Of a DNA stretch of 64,000 nucleotides, positions 1 through 8,804 are shown piece by piece (position 1 is the stretch's first letter; each line of letters starts with the position of its first letter). Location: contig NZ_CP034463.1 of the NCBI RefSeq assembly GCF_003955715.1, positions 9,114,001-9,178,000 of the forward strand, read 5' to 3'. The notes under the pieces are model-generated. The model was not told where the DNA came from and ran no database searches. It saw only the letters and a program-made list of their open reading frames with translations. The stretch comes from Streptomyces aquilus (lineage in GTDB: Bacteria > Actinomycetota > Actinomycetes > Streptomycetales > Streptomycetaceae). The position numbers were made by a program, and so were the translations under genes.

Positions 1-1132
1 GGGAGATGTTCCAGGCGTAGGCACCCGCCAGCGAGAACAGCACCCGGTCACCGGCCCGCAGCCCGGCGGCGGGCACCCGGCGCGCGAGGGTGTCCTTCGG
101 TGTGCACAACTGCCCGGCCAGCGTGACGTGTTCGCCCTCGGCCGCGGGGCGCGGCCACGGATGCGGCCACGCCTCGACCGGGAGGACCGCGCAGGGCTGG
201 TCGTGGCCCTTCGTCGCCGGGGTCCGCAGGTGGTGGGTGCCGCCCCGGACCACGGCGAACTCCTCGCCGTGACTGTGCTTCACGTCCAGCACCTCCGTGG
301 CGTACCAGCCGCAGTACGCCGTCAGCGCCCGGCCCGGCTCGATCCGCAGCGTCAACTCCGGGTGGGTCTCGGTGAGTCGGGCGAGCCCGCTGCCGTATGC
401 CGCCCAGTCGAAGCGACGCTCGGGAGCGGTGTAGTCGACGTGCATGCCGCCGCCGACGTTGACCTCGGCGAGCGGGACGCCGAGGCCGGTGGCCCAGGCG
501 ACCACCGCCTCGGCCGCAGCGAGGAGCTCGGACGCCTCCAGACCGCTCGCCAAGTGGGCGTGGACGCCGCGGAGTTCGAGGTGCGGGTAGGTGCCGTCGG
601 CGAGCGTGCGCACGACCTCGGCGGCCTGGCCCGGGTCCATGCCGAACGGGGTCGGACGCCCGCCCATCGCCAGTGAGCTGCCCGCCAACGAGCCGTCCGA
701 GAGGGGCAGGTTGACGCGCGGCAGCACCGCGACCCGCCGTCCGCCGCTCCGCGCCAGCTCGGCCAGCATCCGCAGCTCGTACGCGCTCTCGACATGGAAG
801 CGCTCGACTCCCTGTTCCAGCGCCGCCCTCACCTCGTCCGGCGTCTTGCCGGGCCCGCCGAAGGCGAGCGGACGGCCGGGCACGGCCTTGGCGACATGGG
901 CGAGTTCGCCGCCCGAGGAGACCTCGTAGCCGTCGACGTACGGACCGAGCGCGGCGAGGATCTCCGGTTCGGGGTTGGCCTTGGCCGCGTAGTAGAGCTC
1001 CACGCGTTCGGGGAGTGCGTCCCGGACGGTCGCGGCGTGGGCGCGGAGCGCCGCCAAGTCGTAGAGGTAGGCGGGGAGTTCGTCGGGGAGAAGGGAACGG
1101 GCGTGGTCGTGGACCGTGCGGGTCGTCGTCAT
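1..1132 (-). CDS. PLP-dependent decarboxylase, siderophore type (PvsE-like), 3' end off the window
   Basis: Fold-III PLP decarboxylase of the diaminopimelate/ornithine decarboxylase family. The protein starts MTTTRTVHDHARSLL. It carries YYAAKANP, the PLP-lysine segment of this family, near residue 48. A glycine-rich VNVGGGMHVDY loop lies near residue 230, followed by EPGRAL. The start codon overlaps the stop of the upstream NIS synthetase gene as ATGA, so the two are translationally coupled. In vibrioferrin-type pathways a decarboxylase of this class acts on an amino-acid-derived intermediate, serine to ethanolamine in vibrioferrin. That role is inferred from gene order here. The reading frame is open to base 1, so the C-terminus and stop are not visible. 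A true lysA is less likely in this context. Confidence 0.88.
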   Translation of the reverse strand, partial: MTTTRTVHDHARSLLPDELPAYLYDLAALRAHAATVRDALPERVELYYAAKANPEPEILAALGPYVDGYEVSSGGELAHVAKAVPGRPLAFGGPGKTPDEVRAALEQGVERFHVESAYELRMLAELARSGGRRVAVLPRVNLPLSDGSLAGSSLAMGGRPTPFGMDPGQAAEVVRTLADGTYPHLELRGVHAHLASGLEASELLAAAEAVVAWATGLGVPLAEVNVGGGMHVDYTAPERRFDWAAYGSGLARLTETHPELTLRIEPGRALTAYCGWYATEVLDVKHSHGEEFAVVRGGTHHLRTPATKGHDQPCAVLPVEAWPHPWPRPAAEGEHVTLAGQLCTPKDTLARRVPAAGLRAGDRVLFSLAGAYAWNIS

Positions 1133-2826
1133 CGGGTGCTCCCGGTCAGGATGTCCTCGGCGAGCGGGGACGGCAGGCGGACGTACCCGGCCTCACGGTC
1201 GGCCTTGCGCTCCCAGCGGGTGAGCAGGTTGGCCTTCGCGGGCAGCGGGACGCCGGCGAGGAGGGCGGCCAGGCGCGGCGGGCAGCCGTGGCGGTCCGCG
1301 TAGGCCTGGAGCGTCGCCCGCACGCGGTTCCACAACGCGGCCTCCGCCTGCGGGTGCAGGTCGGCGAGGGCTGCGAGCAGCTCGGCCACATGATTGACCA
1401 GCAGGCAGTAGACGACCCGGTCCCAGCCGCGCCGCGCGTCGTACGTCATCGGGGTCGCGACCTCGGGCGGCAGCGCGGCCAGGGTGTCGGCGTGGTGCTC
1501 GGGGATCAGCTTGGTGCCCTCCAGGTCGCGGAAGAGGACCTGGGCGGGCCGGCCGGCGCGGTCCACGCAGACCAGGACGTTCTGGAGGTGGGGTTCCAGG
1601 ACCAGGCCATGGTCGAAGTAGGCGGCCAGGACCGGGGGGATCAGCAGGTCGAGATAGGCCGACCACCAGTCGAGGGCCGCGCGGGCGTCCGGGGTGCCGA
1701 GGAGGCGGGAGATCTGTGCGGCGCTGGTCGGGTACTCGTCGGCCACCGCGGCGGCCAGCAGCGGGGTGGTGCCGGGCGCGAGCCGCGCGGGCAGGCCCTC
1801 GCGGACGATGACGCCGAAGCCCTCGAACAGGGCCCGGTCCGGGGCGCCGTCGGGGCCCGGCAGGGCGAGGGTGCGGTAGGCGGGCTCGCGCAGCACGGCG
1901 CTGCCGGGGAAACGCTGGGCGAGGTCGGCCAGGGCCGGGGCGAGGGCGCGGGTCAGGGCGACGGCGCCGGACAGCTCGTAACTGCTGTTCTTGCGCAGGC
2001 AGTTGGTGATCCGCACGTTCAGGCTGAACTTGAGGAAGGTCTCCCCGTCGTACAGCGTGCGCACGGACGCCGTGGCCGCGAACGGCCGCCCGCCCGGGCC
2101 GAGGTCGAGGACGTCGCCGCGCGCGAGGGCCGCGCGCAGGGTCGGATGGTCGCGGAGGGTTTCGTACTGCCAGGGGTGGGCGGGCAGCAGCCGGTAGCCG
2201 TCCGGGACGTCGGCGCGCGGGCGGTCCAGGGGAGCGACGGCCGACGGCTCGGCGGCCTCCTCGGCGATCAGATGGTCGCGTACGGCGAGATGCCGCAGCG
2301 GGAAGACGGCCCCGGCCTCCGGCGCGTACGCGGACCAGGCGCGCGGGTCGCCGGTGCGGGCCTTGGGGGTGGGATGGAAGCGGTGGCCGAACAGCAGGGA
2401 CTGTTCGGAGGCGAGGTAGGCGTCGGTCGCCGAGGCGCTGGGCGTGGTGAGCGCGGTCGTCACGGACGCGTGGCTGGAGGCGACCTGCTCCAGGAACTCC
2501 TCGTTGCGCACGCCGGTGCGCAGCGACAACTCGTCGTGCGTGTACTCGGCGAGGCGTCGCCAGTCGACCTCGGCCCAGTCGGTGCCGCGCTGCTCGTGGA
2601 CGGGCCCGGTGAAGCGGTGCGCGCCGAGGAGCGAGGTACGGCGCAGGGCGACGCGCAGCAGGACCCCGCGGCGCGGCAGCCGGAGCAGGAGCGTGCCGTC
2701 GGCGACGACGCTCTGGCGTTCGGGCCCGGACACCTCGCGCAGCAGACAGTTGAGGAGGGTGTGGGCCACCACTTCGTCGGCCGTGGGCAGGGTGGCGCGC
2801 TCAGGAGTGGGGGCGAGCGGGGGCAT
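1129..2826 (-). CDS. IucA/IucC-family NIS siderophore synthetase (PvsD-like)
   Basis: A 565-residue NRPS-independent siderophore synthetase. These ATP-dependent enzymes join citrate or another carboxylate to an amine or alcohol. Family signatures are visible: GHRFHPTPKARTG at about 147-159, LLPAHPWQYE at about 213-222, the nucleotide-site stretch KFSLNVRITNCLRKNS at about 266-281, HLQNVLV near 400, and RDLEGTKL after it. The C-terminal FhuF-like part (PAKANLLTRW) is complete, so length is normal. The ATG overlaps the MFS stop by one base (TGATG), and its own stop overlaps the decarboxylase start. It is one of two NIS enzymes in the locus. Which one acts first on citrate cannot be read from sequence. 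Confidence 0.93.
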   Translation of the reverse strand: MPPLAPTPERATLPTADEVVAHTLLNCLLREVSGPERQSVVADGTLLLRLPRRGVLLRVALRRTSLLGAHRFTGPVHEQRGTDWAEVDWRRLAEYTHDELSLRTGVRNEEFLEQVASSHASVTTALTTPSASATDAYLASEQSLLFGHRFHPTPKARTGDPRAWSAYAPEAGAVFPLRHLAVRDHLIAEEAAEPSAVAPLDRPRADVPDGYRLLPAHPWQYETLRDHPTLRAALARGDVLDLGPGGRPFAATASVRTLYDGETFLKFSLNVRITNCLRKNSSYELSGAVALTRALAPALADLAQRFPGSAVLREPAYRTLALPGPDGAPDRALFEGFGVIVREGLPARLAPGTTPLLAAAVADEYPTSAAQISRLLGTPDARAALDWWSAYLDLLIPPVLAAYFDHGLVLEPHLQNVLVCVDRAGRPAQVLFRDLEGTKLIPEHHADTLAALPPEVATPMTYDARRGWDRVVYCLLVNHVAELLAALADLHPQAEAALWNRVRATLQAYADRHGCPPRLAALLAGVPLPAKANLLTRWERKADREAGYVRLPSPLAEDILTGSTR

Positions 2827-4019
2827 CAGCGGCTCCAGCGGGGGGTGATGGAGGGGAGGAGGGTCGCCAGGGCGGTGACGGCGGCAGCGGCGGCCCCGGT
2901 CAGCACGGGTGCGGCCGGGCCGAAGTGGGCGCTGCCCGCGGCGGCGGCGAGGCCCGCGACGACCGCGCCGGCCTTGGAGAAGAACTCCAGGGAGCCGAAC
3001 ATGCCGCCGGGCGCCCGCCCTTTGGCGCACTCCGCGGCCAGGACCTGAAGACACACCAGGCCGAGGGTGAGACCGGCGCCGAGCAGCAGCCGTACGGCGA
3101 TCAGCGCGGGCAGGTGCGCGGCGACGCCGTGTCCGGCGAGACCGAGGGCGATGAGGACGAACCCGAGCACGATCCCGGCCCGGGGACGGTCCCGGAAGGC
3201 GGAGTGCACGGCCAGCGCGGCCACCAGATAGCACAGGTGGGGGAGGGCGAAGAGCACTCCGGACAGGGTCGGCGAGGTGCCCGGCAGCCGCTCGTCGACC
3301 AGGGCGATGAGGTACGGGAAGGAGATGACGGTGGAGAACACGAACGCGAACTCCAGTGTGTACAGCGCCCGGAGCGAGATCACGGGAGCCGTCCGCGGAG
3401 GGGCGACGGCATCGGTCTTCCGCTGCTCGCCGGGCCCCGGTTCCGGCAGCGCCGCGAGCAGCAGCGCGGCCGTCAGCGGCAGTACGGCGAGCAGGGCGTA
3501 CTGGCGGTGCGGGGACAGCCAGCCGGACAGTGTGCCGACCACGATCGGCGCCACCACCAGCGCCGCCCGGGCGCTGCCCTGCATCAGGGTGAGCGCCTTG
3601 GACAGCGCCGGGCCTTCCAGGGCCGCGCCCAGATATCCGTTGGAGGCGGCGAACGTGCCGCCCAGGACACCCTGGAGGACGAGCGCCAGCGTGAAGGTCG
3701 CCAGCGAGTCGGCCCAGCCCGCCAGCAGGAACGCGACGGTGAGCCCCAACTGGGCTCGCAGCAGCAGGCGTTTGCGGCCGTAGCGGTCGGCGAGCCGCCC
3801 CCACAGGGGGGCCGCGAGCGCGCCGAACACGGTCGGCACGACATACAGGACCCCCGCCCAGCGGGCCTGGTGGTCGCCCAACTCCGGGAGGATCGCGGTG
3901 AGATACGGCGGCAGGCCGAGGGCCGCGAAGGAGGCAACGAAGTAGCAGCCCGCCACGGCGTGCACCTGGCCGCGCCCGAAGCCGCCGTGCGGCAGCCGGA
4001 CGGCCTGGGCGGCGCTCAT
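2826..4019 (-). CDS. MFS transporter, probable siderophore exporter (PvsC-like)
   Basis: A 397-residue major facilitator protein with about 12 hydrophobic segments. The first-half loop motif GRLADRYGRKRLL lies at about 73-85. It sits between the two NIS synthetase genes, with a 4-bp overlap upstream (ATGA) and a 1-bp overlap downstream, so it is part of the same transcript. An MFS exporter in exactly this slot is found in vibrioferrin-type operons (PvsC) and staphyloferrin operons, where it secretes the finished apo-siderophore. Export of the local product is therefore an inference from position. Nothing in the sequence gives substrate specificity. Confidence 0.88.
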   Translation of the reverse strand: MSAAQAVRLPHGGFGRGQVHAVAGCYFVASFAALGLPPYLTAILPELGDHQARWAGVLYVVPTVFGALAAPLWGRLADRYGRKRLLLRAQLGLTVAFLLAGWADSLATFTLALVLQGVLGGTFAASNGYLGAALEGPALSKALTLMQGSARAALVVAPIVVGTLSGWLSPHRQYALLAVLPLTAALLLAALPEPGPGEQRKTDAVAPPRTAPVISLRALYTLEFAFVFSTVISFPYLIALVDERLPGTSPTLSGVLFALPHLCYLVAALAVHSAFRDRPRAGIVLGFVLIALGLAGHGVAAHLPALIAVRLLLGAGLTLGLVCLQVLAAECAKGRAPGGMFGSLEFFSKAGAVVAGLAAAAGSAHFGPAAPVLTGAAAAAVTALATLLPSITPRWSR

Positions 4020-5659
4020 GCCGGACCCCCGTTCGTGAGCAGGTAGTTGGGGCCGGTGGTGTAGTGCTTGTTGACGTCGGTGGCGCCCGAACGCTCCTTG
4101 GACAGCAGCGTCCCGGCCGTGACCATCGCCTTCACCGGCAGCCGGGGCGCCCGCAGCACCCGGGTCCGCAGCACCTCCCCGGCGTCGCCGCCGAGCCGGT
4201 CCACCGCCTCCGCCAGCCGGTCCCGTACGAGGTCCAGCACGGCCCGGCGCAGCCACGGCAGCCCGAACGCGTAGGCGCCCGCGCACAGATGGACGGTGAT
4301 GGTGGTGAACACGTCGGCAACCGGCCCGTCGCCGTCGACATAGGTCCGCGCGTCGTCGAAACCCCACGGCCCTGGCAGGACCGCACCCAGCCGTGCGGGG
4401 TTGATCCGAGGCCCGTCGTCGTCCTTGAACAGCAGCCGCAGACTTCCGGGCCGCAGCACCAGCGAGACGTTCTGCTGATGCGACTCCAGCGCGACGCCGT
4501 AGCCGAACAGCGTGGTCTGCCAGTCGAAGAGCAGCGTCAGCAGGGCGTCCAGCAGGGCGAGCGGGTCGCCGCCGTAGAAGCGGTCGGCCAGGTGGTCGAG
4601 GACCAGCCGCCCGTCGGGCGCTTCGGCGAGCAGTGCGGCCAGCGGGACGACCTCGGCGTCGTCCAGCCCGGCCGGGAAACGGCGGCAGAGCACCGCCAGC
4701 AACTCGTGCCCGGCATGGGCGTACGTGGTCTCGTCGGCGTGCAGGATCGTGTCCCGGAACCGGGGTTCACGCGCGAGCACGGCCTCGACGAGCCGCTGTC
4801 CCGCCGCGCCGTCGACGAGGGTGCCGGGCTTGATGGACCGCTTGTTGCGCAGGCCCAACGTGGAGGTGGCGAGGGGGAGTTTCAGGTGGTGCGTGTCGTC
4901 CACGGCCACCGTGCGCATCGACAGGGTCGGTACGACGTCGAGGTGGGCGCGGTCGGCGAACAGGGCACCCTCGGGAAGGCCGGCCTCGCGCAGGGAGGCC
5001 ACGGTCAACGGGTGGACCGGCAGGGGCAGATGACTGCCCTCGGCCGCCGCCAGCCCGAGGTCGGTGCAACTGGGCCAGAACTTCGGGAGCGTTCCGGCGA
5101 GGGTGACGGACTCGCGGGGCACGGCCAGCCAGCGCAGGGCGAACCGTGGGTGGAACTCGGGTGCGTAGGAGCGCAGTTGATCCTCGGTGAGTCCTGCGCG
5201 GCCGCGAGCCGTGGGATACACGGGATGGTCGAGGCGGGCCGCGAGGGCGTCGTACGCGAGTGGTGGCCACCGGGTGGAGTCCGCGTCGAAGTCGACGGGC
5301 GAGGTCGCGTGCAGCCGCATGGTGGCCAGCGTCTGCCGGCACTCCTCGGCGAAGGCGTCGTAGCCGGCACGGTCGACGGGGTCGGCGAGGGCGCGCAGCG
5401 CGCTGAGGACGGTGTCGTACGAGCTGAGTTCCCCGCCGTCCGACTCGCGGACCAGCAGGGGCAGTCGGGCCGCGTACTCGCACTGGAAGCCGTCCTCGAC
5501 GACGGGCAGCAGGAGCGCGTCGCCCTCGGCGGGCAGCCGCAGCCAGGGGCCGTCCGGGCGTTCGACGAGGGTGCTGCGGGTGCGCAGGCCCACGACGTCC
5601 TCGCGGAGCAGGGCGCTGAGGACACGGGTCAGCAGCTGTGCCTCACACGTCGCCGTCAC
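4016..5659 (-). CDS. IucA/IucC-family NIS siderophore synthetase (PvsB-like)
   Basis: Second NIS synthetase, 547 residues. Recognisable segments are DHPVYPTARGRAGLT near 144-158 (the conserved HPxxPxxxxRxG block), a VHPLTVASL block, the ATP-site stretch TSTLGLRNKRSIKPGTLVDG, ESHQQNVSLVL and FKDDDGPRINP. I take the GTG at 5659 as start because it overlaps the stop of the ATP-grasp gene as GTGA; the open frame continues upstream only inside that gene. It differs clearly from the other NIS enzyme, so the two probably make two different bonds. The operon position matches PvsB. Confidence 0.9.
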   Translation of the reverse strand: MTATCEAQLLTRVLSALLREDVVGLRTRSTLVERPDGPWLRLPAEGDALLLPVVEDGFQCEYAARLPLLVRESDGGELSSYDTVLSALRALADPVDRAGYDAFAEECRQTLATMRLHATSPVDFDADSTRWPPLAYDALAARLDHPVYPTARGRAGLTEDQLRSYAPEFHPRFALRWLAVPRESVTLAGTLPKFWPSCTDLGLAAAEGSHLPLPVHPLTVASLREAGLPEGALFADRAHLDVVPTLSMRTVAVDDTHHLKLPLATSTLGLRNKRSIKPGTLVDGAAGQRLVEAVLAREPRFRDTILHADETTYAHAGHELLAVLCRRFPAGLDDAEVVPLAALLAEAPDGRLVLDHLADRFYGGDPLALLDALLTLLFDWQTTLFGYGVALESHQQNVSLVLRPGSLRLLFKDDDGPRINPARLGAVLPGPWGFDDARTYVDGDGPVADVFTTITVHLCAGAYAFGLPWLRRAVLDLVRDRLAEAVDRLGGDAGEVLRTRVLRAPRLPVKAMVTAGTLLSKERSGATDVNKHYTTGPNYLLTNGGPA

Positions 5660-6831
5660 GGCTGGATCTCCCAGCGCAGGCCCGCCAGGAAGTCGGCCGT
5701 CACCCGGTCCACCGTCGGCTGGTCGGTGCCGGTGGCCCGCAGGACGCCGAGGTAGTCGCGGTTGGTGCGGTACAGCTCGTGCCGCTCGCCGGTCGCCCGC
5801 AGCGGACGGTACATCAGGTGTGTGCCGTCCACGGTGAGTTCCGTGGCGGCCGGGGCCGTGGTGAGGAGGCCGGCGCGGTCGGCGCACGGGTACTCCAGGC
5901 GGGCGGCACCGTCACGGCGGGCGCCGAGGTCCGCCGGGAGCGGCTCGCCCAGGTGGGCGCGGAGGATGTGCTCGAAGAGCGGGATCTCCAGGAGCCGGGC
6001 CAGCAGCAGGTCGCACTGGTCGCCGATGGCCCGGTAGTTGACCTCGATGATCCGCGCCCGGCCCTCGTGCACCACGAACTCCGTGTGGCAGGCGCCGAAC
6101 CCGACGCCCAGCGCGTCCAGTTGGGCGAGGACCTGGGCGACCACCGGCTCGGGGTGGGCCGGGACGAAGGTGAGGCGTTCCTCGATGAAGTAGGGCGGGG
6201 GCGACAGCTCGGTGTGGAAGCCGCCGAGGACGTGCCGGACCTGCCTGTCGCCGAGGGTCTCCAGGGTGTAGAGCTCGCCGGGGAGGTACTCCTCCACGAC
6301 GAGGACCGCGTCCGGGCGGCGCTCGAAGATCTCCTTGGAACGGGTGGCCAGCTCCTCGGGACCGTCGACGAGGACGACGTCCTCGCTGGCGACGCCCTCG
6401 CGCGGCTTGACGACACAGGGGTAGGGGGCGTCGGGAAGGGCGGTCGGCGCGGTGATCTCCGTCGACCAGACCGTGTCCACGCCAACGGCGGCGAGCCGGC
6501 GGCGCATCTCCGCCTTGTCCTTGCAGCGCAGCGTGGCCCGCCAGTCCTTGCCGGGCAGGTCGAAGTAGGCGGCGGCCAGGGCGGCCTGGGTCTGGAGGTG
6601 GTCGCTGTTGGTGAAGACGGCGTCGGGGCGGTGGTGGGTGGAGATGCGGGCGACGACGGCCCGGAAGTCTCGGACGTCGCACTCCAGGACCTCGACGTCC
6701 GGATACGTGGCGCGGTGGGCGGCGGGCTGGTCGGTGAGGACGGTGACGTCCAGGCCCAGCCGGTGCGCGGCGGGCAGGAAGCCCTCGGTGACGGAGTCGG
6801 TCGGATTGAGGGCGAGCAGGTACAGGCGCAT
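5656..6831 (-). CDS. ATP-grasp ligase of siderophore biosynthesis (PvsA-like)
   Basis: A 391-residue ATP-grasp protein. The N-terminus (MRLYLLALNP) is the preATP-grasp Rossmann-like part. The ATP-grasp body has the lysine strand YPCVVKPREGVASEDV, the VVEEYLPGELYT segment, and the metal-binding end ARIIEVNYRAIGDQ. Such ligases form amide bonds through an acyl phosphate. In vibrioferrin operons the equivalent gene is first of five and is thought to join a keto acid to an amino acid; the same job is inferred here. It is the first biosynthetic gene after the ABC transporter block, 87 bp behind it, and overlaps the next gene by 4 bp. Part of the 87-bp gap is a strong hairpin. Confidence 0.88.
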   Translation of the reverse strand: MRLYLLALNPTDSVTEGFLPAAHRLGLDVTVLTDQPAAHRATYPDVEVLECDVRDFRAVVARISTHHRPDAVFTNSDHLQTQAALAAAYFDLPGKDWRATLRCKDKAEMRRRLAAVGVDTVWSTEITAPTALPDAPYPCVVKPREGVASEDVVLVDGPEELATRSKEIFERRPDAVLVVEEYLPGELYTLETLGDRQVRHVLGGFHTELSPPPYFIEERLTFVPAHPEPVVAQVLAQLDALGVGFGACHTEFVVHEGRARIIEVNYRAIGDQCDLLLARLLEIPLFEHILRAHLGEPLPADLGARRDGAARLEYPCADRAGLLTTAPAATELTVDGTHLMYRPLRATGERHELYRTNRDYLGVLRATGTDQPTVDRVTADFLAGLRWEIQP

Positions 6832-6871
6832 GAGGGAGAAGGAACTTCCGCTAGCGGGTGGGGGGTTGACG

Positions 6872-6905
6872 GGGGCGGGCCCGGCCGGGGGCCATGGCCC
6901 GCCCC
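6872..6905 (-). terminator. GC hairpin between transport and biosynthesis parts of the siderophore operon
   Basis: A perfect 10-bp stem, GGGGCGGGCC at 6872-6881 and GGCCCGCCCC at 6896-6905, with a 14-base loop. There is no T run after it on the leftward transcript. It may be a partial terminator or an RNA stabiliser that sets a lower level for the biosynthetic genes than for uptake. This is inference from structure alone. Confidence 0.45.
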
Positions 6906-6918
6906 GGTTCAGCGGGAG

Positions 6919-7938
6919 TTACTTGGCGGGGAGCTCGACGCCGGTGGCCTTGGCGACGTCCGCGAGCATCTGCTCCGCGGCCTGCACACCGATGCCGGAC
7001 ATCCAGGTCTCGTCCGGCACCTCGAAGACCTTGCCGTCCTTGACGGCCGGAAGGTCCTTCCACACCGGGTTGGAGGTGACCTGCTTCTTCTGGGTCTTGT
7101 CGTCGACGTCCGCGGAGGTGACGAAGATCAGGTCGGCGTCGGCCTGGTCGATCTCCTCCGGGCTCACGTCCTTCATCGTGACCTCGGGGTCGTCGGAGAC
7201 CTGCGAGGACGGCCGCTTGAAACCGATGTCGTTCAGGACGACGCCGCTGTAGGAGTTGGACTGGTACAGCCGGGTCGGACCGGCGATGAAGCGGACCACG
7301 GACGCGGTCGGCATGGTGCCGCCGTCCTTCTTCTTGATGGCCGCACCGAGCGCCTTGGCCCGCGTCTCGTACTCCTTGAGCTTGGCCGCGGCCTCCTTCT
7401 CCAGGCCCAGCGCCTCGGCGTGGACCTTGAGGTTCTCCTTCCAGACACCGCCGGTGGTCTCGGTGAAGACGGTCGGGGCGATCGCGCTGAGCTTGTCGTA
7501 GACCTTCTCGTGGCGGACCTTCGAGGACAGGATCAGGTCCGGCTTGAGGGAGGCGATCTTCTCCAGGTTGGGCTCCAGGAGCGGACCGACGTCGGCGGTG
7601 TCCTTCAACTCGCCCTTGAGATACGTCGGGAAGCCGCCCTCGGTCTTGAAGTGCGGGGCGACCGCGCCGACCGGGTCGATGCCGAGCAGCGTGACGTCGT
7701 CCAGCTCACCGGTGTCGAGGACGACGACCCGCTTGGGCTGGGACGGGATCTTCACGTCGCCCATGACGGTCTTGAGGGTGCGCGGGAAACCGGCCGCGTC
7801 GGCGGCGGGCTTGGCGGCGGAGTCGTCGGAGTCGGAGTCGGAGCCGCCGCAGGCGGCCAGGGCTGCCGTACCGAGTATCACGGCGAGCAGGGTGGCCAGA
7901 ATCCTTCTGATTCCGGGCAGGGGGAAGCGCTGGAACAT
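6919..7938 (-). CDS. Iron-siderophore ABC transporter substrate-binding lipoprotein
   Basis: A 339-residue FecB/FepB-class (type III) periplasmic-binding-type protein. The signal peptide ends in the lipobox LAAC with Cys30, followed by a serine/aspartate-rich linker. The mature part has the family opening KRVVVLDTGELDDVTLLGI, then a long interdomain helix and a second lobe. Its role is to catch ferric siderophore outside the membrane and hand it to the two FecCD permeases encoded upstream. It lies 32 bp after the ATPase gene and before the ATP-grasp gene. Which siderophore it binds is unknown, though the product of this locus is the obvious candidate. Confidence 0.93.
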   Translation of the reverse strand: MFQRFPLPGIRRILATLLAVILGTAALAACGGSDSDSDDSAAKPAADAAGFPRTLKTVMGDVKIPSQPKRVVVLDTGELDDVTLLGIDPVGAVAPHFKTEGGFPTYLKGELKDTADVGPLLEPNLEKIASLKPDLILSSKVRHEKVYDKLSAIAPTVFTETTGGVWKENLKVHAEALGLEKEAAAKLKEYETRAKALGAAIKKKDGGTMPTASVVRFIAGPTRLYQSNSYSGVVLNDIGFKRPSSQVSDDPEVTMKDVSPEEIDQADADLIFVTSADVDDKTQKKQVTSNPVWKDLPAVKDGKVFEVPDETWMSGIGVQAAEQMLADVAKATGVELPAK

Positions 7939-7970
7939 GGGGGGTTGTTCTTTCTGGGTAGGTGAGCGGG

Positions 7971-8804
7971 TCAGGCGGTCGCGGCGGAGCGCCGGGCCGC
8001 GCTGCTTCTCGGGACGACCAGCGGGGTGCCGGTCTCCGGGTCGGGGACGACCCGGCAGTCCACGTCGAACACGGACTTGACCAGCTCCGCGTCGAGGACG
8101 TCCGCCGGGGCACCGGCGGCGGCGAGCCGGCCGTCCTTGAGGACCACCATGTGGTCCGCGTAACGGGCGGCCTGTCCGAGGTCGTGCAGCACCATCACCA
8201 CGGTACGGCCCGCCTCGGCGTGCAGTTCGGCGACCAGGTCGAGCACGTCGAGCTGGTGCCTGAGGTCGAGGAAGGTGGTGGGTTCGTCGAGCAGGAGCAG
8301 CTCGGTGTCCTGTGCCAACGCCAGGGCGATCCAGGCGCGTTGCCGCTGACCGCCGGAGAGCCGGTCCACGGCCTGGTCGCGCAGGGACGTGGTGCCGGTG
8401 CGCTCCAGAGCCTCGTCGACCGCCTTCTGGTCGGCCGCCGACCAGGGGCTGAGCAGCCGCTGGTGCGGGTAGCGGCCCAGCCGTACGAGGGCCTCGACGG
8501 TGATCGCCTCGGGCGTGACCGGCTGTTGCGGCAGCAGACCCATGCGCAGGGCCAGGGCCTTCGCGGGCATGCGGTGGATGTCGGAGCCGTCGAGGGTGAC
8601 GGTGCCGGCCGACGGGGCCAGCAGGCGGCTCAGGCCGCGCAGCAGCGTCGACTTGCCGCAGGCGTTGGGGCCGACGATCGCGGTGACGGCGCCGCCGGGA
8701 AGGGTGAGGTCGAGGCCGCCGACGACGAGCCGGTCGCCGTAGCGGAGGTCGAGGCCCTCGGTGGCGAGCTGGTTGGGCGTGTTCACGGGCGTCTTCGCGG
8801 TCAT
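7971..8804 (-). CDS. Siderophore ABC transporter ATP-binding protein (FecE/FhuC type)
   Basis: A 277-residue ABC ATPase. The Walker A is GPNACGKST at about 45-53, the Q-loop is LLPQQ, the signature is LSGGQRQRAW, the Walker B is LLLLDEPTTFLD, and the switch histidine is in VLHDLGQAARYAD. This set, including the RLGRYPHQ segment, is typical of ferric-siderophore importers. The ATG at 8804 overlaps the permease stop as ATGA. The C-terminal tail (RSSAARRSAATA) is slightly longer and more basic than usual. Confidence 0.95.
   Translation of the reverse strand: MTAKTPVNTPNQLATEGLDLRYGDRLVVGGLDLTLPGGAVTAIVGPNACGKSTLLRGLSRLLAPSAGTVTLDGSDIHRMPAKALALRMGLLPQQPVTPEAITVEALVRLGRYPHQRLLSPWSAADQKAVDEALERTGTTSLRDQAVDRLSGGQRQRAWIALALAQDTELLLLDEPTTFLDLRHQLDVLDLVAELHAEAGRTVVMVLHDLGQAARYADHMVVLKDGRLAAAGAPADVLDAELVKSVFDVDCRVVPDPETGTPLVVPRSSAARRSAATA

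Noticed and set aside
1015..3048. Long rightward ORF of 677 aa opposite the siderophore genes (and similar ones at 4064-5755 and 34900-37700)
   Set aside because: Composition is Gly/Arg/Gln/Val-rich without domains, a typical antisense artefact of high-GC coding DNA. The opposite strand has clear enzymes.
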